Shown here: positions 17,634 to 25,986 of the stretch, piece by piece
How the letters are laid out: each line of letters starts with the position of its first letter
Numbering within the stretch: position 1 is the first letter of the stretch
NCBI GenBank assembly: GCA_024401275.1
Contig: JAKSLJ010000014.1
Span: forward strand, 1-64,000
Length of the DNA: 64,000 nt
Direction: 5' to 3'
Origin: Bacteroidaceae bacterium
GTDB lineage: Bacteria; Bacteroidota; Bacteroidia; Bacteroidales; Bacteroidaceae
The notes under the pieces: model-generated
Databases searched by the model: none
What the model saw: only the letters and a program-made list of their open reading frames with translations
Told to the model about the DNA's origin: nothing
Made by a program: the position numbers and the translations under genes

Positions 17634-18215
17634 TTATTCTAACATATACGGTTGCCAGTCAAGCTCGTCCCAAGTTACGGCACCATTCTTTTTCTTTATG
17701 CGGGAACGAACCTTGTTTACCTTTGTTTCGTCGTAGCCTTCGTTGTATGACTCTACGATACTTGCCTCCATGTCATCGCCTTCGCCTTCATAACGAAATT
17801 CCTTCGTGATGCAGATGTTGTTGATGATGCGGCTTTTCTTTATCTCTATAAGATATTCAATGGCAACACCGGTGCCAGCAGAACCTTCGGAAACAACGAA
17901 ACGTGGCCAGATGGTAACGCCCATATTCCAGAAACCTAGATCTTCAAATCTCAAGATATTGCCAGAATACCAAACCATTGCCTTGTTGTCGTCCTTGTCC
18001 TTTACAAACAATTCCGGCGTTCCGTCCTGGTCAACATCATACAATGCGCACTGAGTGCTGTCGCCACCTTCAGGGAATGCCTCGTGAAAGCGGTGAAGGA
18101 TCTTTACCTTGTCGTCAAAGAATCTCTCTTGTGTTGGCAGCATAGTGTCCTGGGCATGAGCAGAGATACATACGGCGCAAGCGAAGAGTAATAGTGAAAT
18201 CTTTTTCATACGCAT
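17634..18215 (-). CDS. Exported protein of unknown function
   Basis: A 193-residue protein with a signal peptide (ISAHAQ). The stretch CALYDVDQDGTPELFVKDKD resembles the DxDxDG calcium-binding loop of VCBS/FG-GAP-type and dockerin-like repeats, so one metal-binding loop is likely. Start codons at 18215 and 18209 are both possible (two residues apart). It is 35 bp downstream of the 5'-nucleotidase gene on the same strand. Confidence 0.72.
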   Translation of the reverse strand: MRMKKISLLLFACAVCISAHAQDTMLPTQERFFDDKVKILHRFHEAFPEGGDSTQCALYDVDQDGTPELFVKDKDDNKAMVWYSGNILRFEDLGFWNMGVTIWPRFVVSEGSAGTGVAIEYLIEIKKSRIINNICITKEFRYEGEGDDMEASIVESYNEGYDETKVNKVRSRIKKKNGAVTWDELDWQPYMLE

Positions 18216-18250
18216 CAGTCCTATAAGTAGGATTTATTGATTATTCATGT

Positions 18251-19687
18251 TTATCGGTGAGTGCCGCCCACTATTGTCACGCGGTGAGCGCCGGTGTAAT
18301 CTACCGTTTTTTCTTTTTCAAGATATTCAATGAGAGCATCGGCTGTCGTCTTATAGGTATTGAAGAACGGTTTGCTTGAAACGGCCTTGTTGGTAGAATA
18401 AACATAACTGTTGAGAGCCAGCTTGTATGTCTTGTTCATATTGAACTTCTTGCCGTCAGCAGTGAGCATCTTCTTTACCTTGTATTCGCCGTTTTTGCCA
18501 TCAGCAACGATAGTGTACTGGAAACCAGACACATAGCAAGGGCCGTACTCATCGGTGATAGGAAGTTCCTCAAGGAGAGCCTTGAGCTCGTTGCCAGTGA
18601 TTTCAATGGTGTAAAGCTCGTTGCCGAATGGATCGAGGCGATAGATGTCATTGACGATAATGTTGCCGGCTTCCTTTTCTTCGTAGCGAACACCGCCAGC
18701 GTTCGATACGGAAATGTCGGCTCCAGCGATGATGCGGTTAGCGTCAGCCATCATGCAGCCAAGTTCTTCCTTTTTGGTGAAAGGCTTTGTAGCTTGGGCA
18801 ACAACGCGGTTGAGCAATGGATTGTCTGAGAACTTGTCGAGCATAGCCTGAACCTTTGCGTCAAAGTTCTTTGTGGCACGGATATCTATGAGCTTGTTCT
18901 TCTTCTCCACAACCTTGCCGCCACGCACCTTGATGTCAATCTCATTGAAGTATTTCACGTCGCGCTTTGCCTGGCAAATCATCACGCCATTGCGCATCAT
19001 GCCCGGCACGAGGTCGTGAGAGTGGCCACAAATCATGAGGTCAATCTCAGGATGGTTGTCGGCGATGAGAGTGTCATTCTCAAGTCCCATGTGGTTGAGC
19101 GAGATGTAAACGTCACACTGGTCGCGAAGCCACTTGTACTTGTCGAGTGCCTTCAGCGGATCAGAGAAGCGAATGCCCTCAACCTTGCTTGGGTGACAGT
19201 CAGGAATACCCATGTTGTTTATCTGCACAATACCGATAACACCGATGCGAACGCCCTGATGCTCAAAGAGTTTGAACGGCTGAACGTGCATCTTTACAGA
19301 GTCGGCAGGGTGCATGTTTGCCACAACGTAAGTGCATTGGCTCTTGTTTATTGTATTAACAAAAGACTCCACGCTGTGGTCGCACTCGTGGTTACCCATT
19401 GAAGAAACATTGAAGCCCACGGCATTCATCATCTCTATCATAGGGAGATTTGGCTCTGAATAGGAATCGTTCACGGGATTTCCTGTACGGTTGTCGCCAG
19501 CAGACATCACGAGAACTTCCTTGTCTGGATTAGCTTTACGGATACTATCTACGAGATAAGCGAACTTCGGGAAGTTCTGGACTGCGGCATGAAGGTCATT
19601 GATGCCGATAATCTTAAGGTCTGCGTCCTGGGCAAACGCTGATGCGCTGAATGCCAAGGCAAGAATAAATCCAAATAAATGTTTCAT
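18251..19687 (-). CDS. Exported 5'-nucleotidase / 2',3'-cyclic phosphodiesterase (UshA-like)
   Basis: A 478-residue protein with a signal peptide ending ASAFAQ. The calcineurin-like metallophosphatase domain shows IIGINDLHAAV, MSAGDNRTGNP, SSMGNHECDHS, SLNHMGLEND and ICGHSHDL, which give the two-metal centre. The C-terminal 5'-nucleotidase domain follows with VSNAGGVRYEE and YRLDPFGNELYTIEITG. Such enzymes release phosphate and nucleosides from periplasmic nucleotides. It is the first gene of the minus-strand series down to 12185. Confidence 0.9.
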   Translation of the reverse strand: MKHLFGFILALAFSASAFAQDADLKIIGINDLHAAVQNFPKFAYLVDSIRKANPDKEVLVMSAGDNRTGNPVNDSYSEPNLPMIEMMNAVGFNVSSMGNHECDHSVESFVNTINKSQCTYVVANMHPADSVKMHVQPFKLFEHQGVRIGVIGIVQINNMGIPDCHPSKVEGIRFSDPLKALDKYKWLRDQCDVYISLNHMGLENDTLIADNHPEIDLMICGHSHDLVPGMMRNGVMICQAKRDVKYFNEIDIKVRGGKVVEKKNKLIDIRATKNFDAKVQAMLDKFSDNPLLNRVVAQATKPFTKKEELGCMMADANRIIAGADISVSNAGGVRYEEKEAGNIIVNDIYRLDPFGNELYTIEITGNELKALLEELPITDEYGPCYVSGFQYTIVADGKNGEYKVKKMLTADGKKFNMNKTYKLALNSYVYSTNKAVSSKPFFNTYKTTADALIEYLEKEKTVDYTGAHRVTIVGGTHR

Positions 19688-19725
19688 AGTCTATTATAGT
19701 CTTTTTGATTTGATTTATTTTTTGT

Positions 19726-19797
19726 CACGCAGATTTTGCGGATTTTGCAGATTTATTTTGGGCAACAGAAATCAGCATTATCTGCTTGATCTGCGTG
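19726..19797. repeat. Inverted repeat CACGCAGAT/ATCTGCGTG
   Basis: A 9-bp perfect inverted repeat (19726-19734 and 19789-19797) with further internal gcagatt/atctgc similarity fills the gap between the TPM gene and the 5'-nucleotidase gene. It looks like a dispersed palindromic repeat and could end transcription of the TPM operon. Confidence 0.55.
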
Positions 19798-19805
19798 GGA
19801 ATACT

Positions 19806-21272
19806 TTACCAACTCATGCTTGCGCCACCACCGCCGGAGCTTCCGCCGCCGAAAGAACCGCTGCCTGAGCTGCCGCTGTCATATCTGTCATTGTCATCGG
19901 AGCTACTTCTGAACCAGCCGCTTCCTTCGCTGCTATGTTCCTTCTTTGGAATAGAGGTTTGTGTCCTTTCCTCATGTCCGCAATGTTCGCATCTGAAAAC
20001 GGTTTCTTTCTCGCCACATTCATAGTAAGTAGGCTCAAGGACAACCTTAGTTTCCGCTTTATGAAACTGATGGGCACCGCATTTCTTGCACTTCTTGTAA
20101 TAATCGAAGAGTGCTCCCCTGTATTGCTCCACGTTGACGTCATCACATTCTTCGCAGTACCATACGTCGTATTCTATAGCACCATTCTTTTCTTCAAGTT
20201 GCTCATTCTTCTTTAGGTACTTGTCTTCTTCCTTCTCGCTGAGCAGTCTTAGAGGTTTTCCGCATATAGGACAATGACGTGTTTGTCTGCGTTTCTTCCT
20301 TATTATCAGTCTTATAGGAATATAGACAATGAATACCAAAGGGAACAGCAGATACACAAACCAAGCAGAATCGCTTGCCTCTACCAAGGCTTTTGTCTCT
20401 GCGTGGAGTTTGTCGTTTTCAGTCTTTGCAGCATGAACAGCCCCGCTGTTTTTTGCTTTCTTGTAATCATCCACATGCATTTTCGCCATGTAGAGAGAGA
20501 ACAATGAGTGTAAGATGACAACAATCCATAGGATTATCTTTCCTATTGTCCGAAGAATCCCGTAGCCTTCCTCTATATCTTGGCGGTCTTGTTCTGCTTT
20601 TCGTTCAGCTTCCGCCTTCTTATCTGCCTCTATTTGTGCGAACCTTGACACCCCTACATTCCTTGAACCCAGCATAAGTGCCATCGCCTTTACGCCTTCA
20701 AGAATGCCTTCCGGATACCTATCCTCGAGGAACAGTGGCTTGATAGCATCGCGCTCGATGCGGCTGCAAAGGGCATCGGTGAAGACTCCTTCCATGCCGT
20801 AGCCCGTTTCTATGCGGAGGAAGTGTGGGTTCATTGTCATGAACATCAGCACACCATTGTCTTTGTCCTTGTCGCCTATGCCCCAGTAGTTGAATAGGTC
20901 GTTGGTAAATTCGTTGCCGTTGGCGTTGTCAACCTGATTGACAGCTACCACAAAGATGTCGGCAGAGTCTCTCACGCTTGAGAGAATGCGGTTTATGCTG
21001 TCGCAATAAGCAGCACCGATGATGCTGTCAGGGTCACTGACATGTATTGAGTTGCTTCTGAGTCGAGTGTTTGGTATGGACTTTACTGTCCATGGCTTGC
21101 TCTTCTCATGTTTTTCCACAGCCAAGGTCTTGGTGGAGTCTGCCACGAAAGCTGTTTTTTCTGGCTGTTCTTTTGCATCACCATCATCCAATAGGACGAA
21201 AGTTAAGAGAATTGCAAACAATACGAAGATGCCGATGGCGACTATGCAACAGAATTTAAGTATGAACTTCAT
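19806..21272 (-). CDS. TPM-domain membrane protein with zinc ribbons, copy 2
   Basis: Starting at the ATG at 21272 gives 488 residues; a TTG further upstream would add seven residues and overlap the preceding stop. N-terminal helix, TPM (YgcG-like) domain with NTRLRSNSIHVSDPDSI, YWGIGDKDKDNGVLMF and RIETGYGMEG, then two further helices, CxxC pairs forming zinc ribbons (CPICGKPL, CEECDD, CKKCG, CEHCGHE), and a Gly/Ser tail ending GGGASMSW. TPM proteins sit in the membrane and are often linked to LemA. It is a tandem paralogue of the next gene upstream, 14 bp away. Confidence 0.88.
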   Translation of the reverse strand: MKFILKFCCIVAIGIFVLFAILLTFVLLDDGDAKEQPEKTAFVADSTKTLAVEKHEKSKPWTVKSIPNTRLRSNSIHVSDPDSIIGAAYCDSINRILSSVRDSADIFVVAVNQVDNANGNEFTNDLFNYWGIGDKDKDNGVLMFMTMNPHFLRIETGYGMEGVFTDALCSRIERDAIKPLFLEDRYPEGILEGVKAMALMLGSRNVGVSRFAQIEADKKAEAERKAEQDRQDIEEGYGILRTIGKIILWIVVILHSLFSLYMAKMHVDDYKKAKNSGAVHAAKTENDKLHAETKALVEASDSAWFVYLLFPLVFIVYIPIRLIIRKKRRQTRHCPICGKPLRLLSEKEEDKYLKKNEQLEEKNGAIEYDVWYCEECDDVNVEQYRGALFDYYKKCKKCGAHQFHKAETKVVLEPTYYECGEKETVFRCEHCGHEERTQTSIPKKEHSSEGSGWFRSSSDDNDRYDSGSSGSGSFGGGSSGGGGASMSW

Positions 21273-21286
21273 ATAATTAGAGTTTC

Positions 21287-22882
21287 TTACCAACTTGAAC
21301 TTGCACCACCACCGCCGGAACGACCGCCGCCGAACGATCCGCTTGAACTTCTTGAACTACTTGAACTGCTACTGTAGCTAGATCTGCTAGAGCTTCCTGA
21401 ACTACTGTAGCTAGATCTGCTGCTTGAGTATCTTTTCAATTGTGGAATACTGTATGTCTTGTTGAATTTCTTTCCGCAGTTGAGGCACTCGAAGGTGGTC
21501 TTTTCCTCGCCATCCTTGTAGATTGTCGGTTTAAGAACCTCCACGGTGATGACTATCTTGGCGAGCTTTGCGTGGCAGTGTGGGCAGGATGTATAGTAAT
21601 TTGCAGAGTCTGCTTCGTAGTCTTCTATGAGTGTGGCTTCGCAATCGTCGCAAACCCACACGTCGTAGTTCTTGGACTTGTATCTTTCCTCATTCTGTTG
21701 AGCTTCAGATAGATATGCATCCTCCTCTGCCTCGCTGAGCAGTCGCATAGGTTTTCCGCAATGCGGACAGATTCTTGGTCTCCTAACCAATTTTCTTGAT
21801 TGGAACTTCACGATGAGGTAAGATATCAAGGCGAGAGGAACGATCAGGTATATCCACCATTCGCTCTCAGGATATTTCTTGTAGATTCGGCTTTGTTGAT
21901 AGAGTCTTTCGTTTATCACGCTTGATGGCTGGGATGAATCTACTCTGGAATGCCTTGAAGCCTTATTCCATCCCTGCAACTCGTCTCTTATTACAATGAG
22001 ATTGATGATAAGGCCTACTATGCCAAGTATCCAAAGCATAATTCTTATCCCTTCCTCTTGTTCCTCCTTTTCCTTCAGCTCTCGCAGTTCACGCTGGTGC
22101 GCTTCTTCTTTTTCTATTGCGTCCATGCTTGCGAACAATGCTGCTTTCATGCCGGTAGAGTCGGGCGAAACAACTGATGCCAAAGCCTTCACGCCTTCAA
22201 GAGTACCTTCCGGGTATCTGTCTTGCTGGAAGAGAGGCGTCACCTTGTGACGAAGTATGCGCTTGCATGTCACGTCGGGCAGTATGCCTTCCATGCCATA
22301 GCCAGTCTCTATGCGGATGAAGTGTGGTTTCATTGTCATGAACACCAGTACGCCGTTGTCCTTATCCTTGTCGCCTATGCCCCAGTAGTTGAAGAGTTCG
22401 TTGGCAAACTCATCGCCGTTAGGATTGTCAACTCGGTCAACGGCAACGACAAAGATGTCGGAACTGTCGCGAACACTTGCCAGAATTATATTGATGCTGT
22501 CAGAGTATTCCTTTCCGAGTATGCTGTCCGGGTCGCTCACATGGATATTGTTTCCATTGAGACGAGTGTTCGGGATGGACTTTATCGTATAAGGCTCGCC
22601 TGGCGTGTGAGGCACCACAACCACCTTCTTCGCGGAGTCTGCCTTCGTTGAAGCATGGAGACCAGCAACCTTGTCCGATGCCGATGATGAGGAATCTGCG
22701 GCAAGCGTATTCGCATTCTCTACCGAATCAACAGCGGCAATGGTATCCTGCTTCGGCTCATCAACGCTGATTATATTCACGTCGAATATAACCTCAATGA
22801 AAGCGATGATGACCGCAGCAGCAAAGAGTGCGACGATCGGTCCGCAGCCACAGCCGCATCCCCATTTAAGTGCTTTGTTCAT
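21287..22882 (-). CDS. TPM-domain membrane protein with zinc ribbons, copy 1
   Basis: A 531-residue paralogue of its downstream neighbour. A Cys/Gly-rich start (WGCGCGCGP) precedes the first helix (about 14-35). The TPM domain has the same motifs (NTRLNGNNIHVSDPDSI, YWGIGDKDKDNGVLVF, RIETGYGMEG). Then come two helices with a basic linker, four CxxC pairs (CPHCGKP, CDDCEA, CPHCHA, CLNCGK) and a Ser-rich tail ending GGGASSSW. It follows the LemA gene by 12 bp. The tail is the type found in many TPM and DUF2207 proteins, function unknown. Confidence 0.88.
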   Translation of the reverse strand: MNKALKWGCGCGCGPIVALFAAAVIIAFIEVIFDVNIISVDEPKQDTIAAVDSVENANTLAADSSSSASDKVAGLHASTKADSAKKVVVVPHTPGEPYTIKSIPNTRLNGNNIHVSDPDSILGKEYSDSINIILASVRDSSDIFVVAVDRVDNPNGDEFANELFNYWGIGDKDKDNGVLVFMTMKPHFIRIETGYGMEGILPDVTCKRILRHKVTPLFQQDRYPEGTLEGVKALASVVSPDSTGMKAALFASMDAIEKEEAHQRELRELKEKEEQEEGIRIMLWILGIVGLIINLIVIRDELQGWNKASRHSRVDSSQPSSVINERLYQQSRIYKKYPESEWWIYLIVPLALISYLIVKFQSRKLVRRPRICPHCGKPMRLLSEAEEDAYLSEAQQNEERYKSKNYDVWVCDDCEATLIEDYEADSANYYTSCPHCHAKLAKIVITVEVLKPTIYKDGEEKTTFECLNCGKKFNKTYSIPQLKRYSSSRSSYSSSGSSSRSSYSSSSSSSRSSSGSFGGGRSGGGGASSSW

Positions 22883-22894
22883 TCTACTGCAGGT

Positions 22895-23485
22895 TTACAA
22901 ATCGATTTCTGGCATGTTCGCACTGCTTTCCGCTTCCTCAAAGTATGGACGCTTATCAAATCCGAAGAGCGATGCTATGATGTTTGTAGGAATTCTGCGG
23001 ATGGCAGTGTTGTAATCCTGTGTGGCATCAATGAAGTTCTTGCGTGCCACTGATATGCGGTTCTCCGTACCTTCAAGCTGAGCCTGGAGGTCAAGGTAGT
23101 TTTGGTTCGATTTCAAATCAGGGTACGACTCAGAGATGGCCATGAGCTTACCCAAAGCCTGAGAGAGTTCTCCCTGTGCCTGTTGGAACTTCTTTAGGTC
23201 CTCTGCTGTCATATTTGTAGGGTCAAGCTTGATGGCAGTGGCAGCGCTGCGAGCTTCTATGACGGCTGTCAATGTAGCTCTTTCTTGTTCTGCATAGCTC
23301 TTTGCCACCTTGACGAGTGCTGGCACGAGATCTGCGCGACGCTTGTACTGATTTTGTACCTGCGACCATGTTCCTTCAACTTTCTCTTCCTTTGTTACGA
23401 GGCCATTGTATGTGCTGAAAAAGACGATTCCTACAATGGCTAATACACCTACAAGGACAATTGTTTTGATGTTGTTCTTAATCAT
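22895..23485 (-). CDS. LemA family protein
   Basis: A 196-residue protein with an N-terminal helix (about 7-27) and the all-helical LemA domain; the recognisable parts are TWSQVQNQYKRRADLVPALVK, ENRISVARKNFIDATQDYN and the end FGFDKRPYFEEAES. Members are membrane-anchored, with the helical domain outside. It leads an operon with two TPM proteins, a common pairing. A strong hairpin (23504-23528) lies between it and the TMEM43 gene, and could uncouple the two. A second LemA is encoded at 30444. Confidence 0.93.
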   Translation of the reverse strand: MIKNNIKTIVLVGVLAIVGIVFFSTYNGLVTKEEKVEGTWSQVQNQYKRRADLVPALVKVAKSYAEQERATLTAVIEARSAATAIKLDPTNMTAEDLKKFQQAQGELSQALGKLMAISESYPDLKSNQNYLDLQAQLEGTENRISVARKNFIDATQDYNTAIRRIPTNIIASLFGFDKRPYFEEAESSANMPEIDL

Positions 23486-23503
23486 CTTATTATATATATG
23501 TAT

Positions 23504-23528
23504 GGGCGGACCTGTATATGGTCCGCCC
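23504..23528. terminator. Hairpin GGGCGGACC/GGTCCGCCC
   Basis: A perfect 9-bp GC-rich stem with a 7-nt loop lies just upstream of the LemA gene, and so downstream of TMEM43 on the minus strand. The T-run follows on the plus side (TTTG), so on the minus side it is at best a pause or attenuator. Confidence 0.5.
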
Positions 23529-23565
23529 TTTGTTATGGTTTGGGATTGATATACAATTTGGCATT

Positions 23566-23674
23566 TTATGGAGGCTTGCTTATGGAGGTGTCCTGCCCTC
23601 AGGACACCAAGCGCGATGAAGTGTAATATTACTTTAGCGGCAGTTGGTGCGGTGAGGGCACCGCACCTCCATAA
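23566..23674. repeat. Palindromic intergenic repeat with two hairpins, copy 1
   Basis: A unit of about 109 bp bounded by TTATGGAGG and ACCTCCATAA. Inside are two perfect 9-bp hairpins with 4-nt loops: GGTGTCCTG/CAGGACACC (23587-23608) and GGTGCGGTG/CACCGCACC (23646-23667). A related unit, including the flanking acaatttggc, is at 28161-28260. There is no transposase in either; it has the look of a REP/MITE-type element. Confidence 0.75.
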
Positions 23675-23701
23675 TGGCCTATGTCAAATCGTATATTGTT
23701 T

Positions 23702-24976
23702 TTACTGCGCTGGAGCAGGTTCTACAGCAGGCTTTGCAGCCTTAGCCTTCTTGCCGGACATTACACCGTAAGCGATGAGACCAACAACGATTGCAAGGAT
23801 GATGCAGCCAATGACTGGACGATACCAAATCCAAGCGAGAGCGATGATGATGAGCGACCAAGCGATGCCGAGAATACCAGCAACGAGACCAACGCCCATT
23901 TCAACGATGTCAGCAAGGAATGGAAGAACCTTGAAGAGCATGTAGAGGATACCGAAGATAGACTTGAATGCACCGATGATGAGGAGAACGCCGATGATAC
24001 GAAGAACCCAAGTGAGGAGAGAGTTGTTGTCATGTTCTGTCTGGAACATCTCTTCCATAGAGTGAGAACCTACTGAGAGTACAGAGAGAGTTTTGCCGTT
24101 CTTTGCAACGAACTTAGCGAAAGTCTCGCCCTGAGTCTTTGCGATAACAGAAGCAGCCTTAGGAGCAGTTACATACTTGAAAGTGATGCGCATATCGCCG
24201 ACTTCAGGAGAACCAGAGTTACGACCGATATAGAGTACATTGCCCTGCTGGTGAATCATGTTAGTCTCTGCAAGATTTGCAGGAGCAGCTGCTGTAGTGT
24301 CGTTAACTTCCTGAGCAGCAACTCCGTTTGAGAGCACTGAGCTTCCGCCGGCACGCTTACTGAGGTCGATAACCTGATCAGCTGGAAGATTGATGTCAAG
24401 ATCCTTGAAGCCACTGATCTGGCTGATGAGGAAACCTGGGAGGTCATAACCACCGAACTTAACGTTCTCTGCTATTTCGCTTTCGTCATCAATACCAGTG
24501 ATCTTCACTGTGTTAGTATGACCTGCCTCCTTGAAGCTTGCAGAGCTTTCTGGAGAGCTAACCCACTTCTGCTCGTAAGTGTAAGTAGTGATGATTTCTT
24601 CGCCACCGCCTACCTTGTCTCTGTGCTCTTCGTGCTTGTTCTCAACCCACTGGTAGTATTCAACATCACGGCTGAGCTTTACGCAGACAGCACCAACCTT
24701 GAACATAGGGTCTGAGAGAGAGTCCTTTGTAGATGTAGGAGCGATAGCATGGATGAGTTGTCCTTCGTATTCAGGATCAACCTTTGTTACATCTTCTACA
24801 TGTACGCAAGCGCCCTGAGCTTCCTCGAGCATCTTTTCTGTTTTAACAAAGTTACCTTCATTCCACCAAAGAAGGATGGTACCGATAATGAGCATGACAA
24901 AACCTGTGCCGATGCCCTTGAATGAATTGCCAAGGCGTGAGCCGTAGCTAACAGTTCTTGTTTCTGTGTAAGCCAT
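23702..24976 (-). CDS. TMEM43 (LUMA) family membrane protein
   Basis: A 424-residue protein with the TMEM43 layout. One N-terminal helix (about 22-40, GFVMLIIGTILLWWNEGNF) is followed by a large soluble domain of about 280 residues, then four hydrophobic helices in about residues 325-410 and a short Ala/Lys/Pro tail. The N-terminal helix followed by WWNEGN is characteristic of the family. TMEM43 in animals is a nuclear-envelope/ER membrane protein; bacterial roles are unknown. It lies upstream of LemA-TPM-TPM on the same strand, which suggests a shared envelope function. Confidence 0.88.
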   Translation of the reverse strand: MAYTETRTVSYGSRLGNSFKGIGTGFVMLIIGTILLWWNEGNFVKTEKMLEEAQGACVHVEDVTKVDPEYEGQLIHAIAPTSTKDSLSDPMFKVGAVCVKLSRDVEYYQWVENKHEEHRDKVGGGEEIITTYTYEQKWVSSPESSASFKEAGHTNTVKITGIDDESEIAENVKFGGYDLPGFLISQISGFKDLDINLPADQVIDLSKRAGGSSVLSNGVAAQEVNDTTAAAPANLAETNMIHQQGNVLYIGRNSGSPEVGDMRITFKYVTAPKAASVIAKTQGETFAKFVAKNGKTLSVLSVGSHSMEEMFQTEHDNNSLLTWVLRIIGVLLIIGAFKSIFGILYMLFKVLPFLADIVEMGVGLVAGILGIAWSLIIIALAWIWYRPVIGCIILAIVVGLIAYGVMSGKKAKAAKPAVEPAPAQ

Positions 24977-25057
24977 AATTTTGTTTTTAGGATTTATTGA
25001 TTATTTTTATTTAAATGTTTTTTTCAGAGAATTTCTGTTTTTCATGTTTTCAGGGTG

Positions 25058-25065
25058 CAAATATA
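25058..25065 (-). promoter_or_regulatory. -7 element of the TMEM43 gene
   Basis: On the minus strand TATATTTG matches TAnnTTTG about 80 bp before the TMEM43 ATG, within AT-rich DNA. A -33 TTTG is not clear. Confidence 0.45.
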
Positions 25066-25202
25066 TAAAAAAATAATAATAATATCATAACCAATCTGTT
25101 ATTTTTTATGCATACTTCAAAAAAAATCGAGAAAATATAGCATTTTCTCATCATTTAGGCGTTTTCCATAACAAATTGACACGAAATCAAAATAAAAAAC
25201 CG

Positions 25203-25210
25203 TACCTTTG
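25203..25210 (+). promoter_or_regulatory. -7 element TACCTTTG of the nitroreductase-tex operon
   Basis: TACCTTTG is a strong Bacteroidetes -7 match, with TTGAC about 22 bp upstream in the -33 region. It lies 30 bp before the ATG at 25241 and rules out translation starting at the TTG inside it. Confidence 0.65.
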
Positions 25211-25240
25211 CACGGCAAATATTACACATTAAAATATATT

Positions 25241-25978
25241 ATGGAAACTATAAAAAAACACAGAAGCATAAGAAAATACTGCAAAAAGGACATATCCACA
25301 GAACTTCTCAACGAGATTCTTGCAGCTGCAGAGCAAACCCAAACAATGGGCAATCTGCAGTTATACAGCGTAGTTGTTACTCGCTCCCAAGAGATGAAAG
25401 AAAAACTTGCGCCGGCTCATTTCTGCCAGCCTATGGTTACAAATGCACCTGTAGTTCTGACCATCTGCGCAGATTTCCGCCGCACAACTCGTTGGGCAGA
25501 AGAACGCAAGGCAAATCCAGGTTATGACAATTTCCTTTCCTTCATCAATGCAGCTACAGACGCTCTGCTCTATACGCAGAATGTCTGCAATATTGCGGAA
25601 GAGAAAGGACTCGGCTACTGTTTCCTCGGCACTACAGTATATCAGCCACAGTCAATCATCGACACATTGAAACTTCCAAAACTCGTTTTCCCTGTTGCAA
25701 CCATCACTCTCGGATGGCCAGATGAGCAGCCAGCTCTTACTGACAGACTCCCATTGACTGCAATTGTACACGAAGAGACCTACTGCGACTATTCTGCAGC
25801 AGACATTGACAGTCATTATTCCTACAAGGAATCTCTTGAGGAAAACAAGCAATTCTGCGAGATAAACAACAAGGAGACTCTCGCCCAGATATTCACCGAC
25901 ATCCGTTACACAAAGAAAGACAACGAAGCAATGTCTGCCGGAATGCTTGAAGCATTGAAGCAACAAGGTTTTATGTAA
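25241..25978 (+). CDS. Nitroreductase family (NADPH/FMN) protein
   Basis: A 245-residue protein from ATG 25241; an in-frame TTG 33 bp upstream falls in the promoter and is rejected. Hallmarks are HRSIRKY near the N terminus, ILAAAEQTQTMGNLQ and the late EEKGLGYCFLGTTVYQPQSI, then VATITLGWPDEQP. This is the NfsA/FRP-like branch of flavin oxidoreductases. Substrate unknown. The stop is 8 bp before tex, so the two form an operon. Confidence 0.9.
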   Translation: METIKKHRSIRKYCKKDISTELLNEILAAAEQTQTMGNLQLYSVVVTRSQEMKEKLAPAHFCQPMVTNAPVVLTICADFRRTTRWAEERKANPGYDNFLSFINAATDALLYTQNVCNIAEEKGLGYCFLGTTVYQPQSIIDTLKLPKLVFPVATITLGWPDEQPALTDRLPLTAIVHEETYCDYSAADIDSHYSYKESLEENKQFCEINNKETLAQIFTDIRYTKKDNEAMSAGMLEALKQQGFM

Positions 25979-25986
25979 TAAAACAC

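Noticed and set aside
21273-21293. TTG start giving a 7-bp overlap of the two TPM genes
   Set aside because: The ATG at 21272 gives a standard basic-hydrophobic N-terminus; the extra residues add nothing.
25208-25240. TTG start for the nitroreductase
   Set aside because: The TTG is part of the TACCTTTG promoter element, upstream of the start of transcription.
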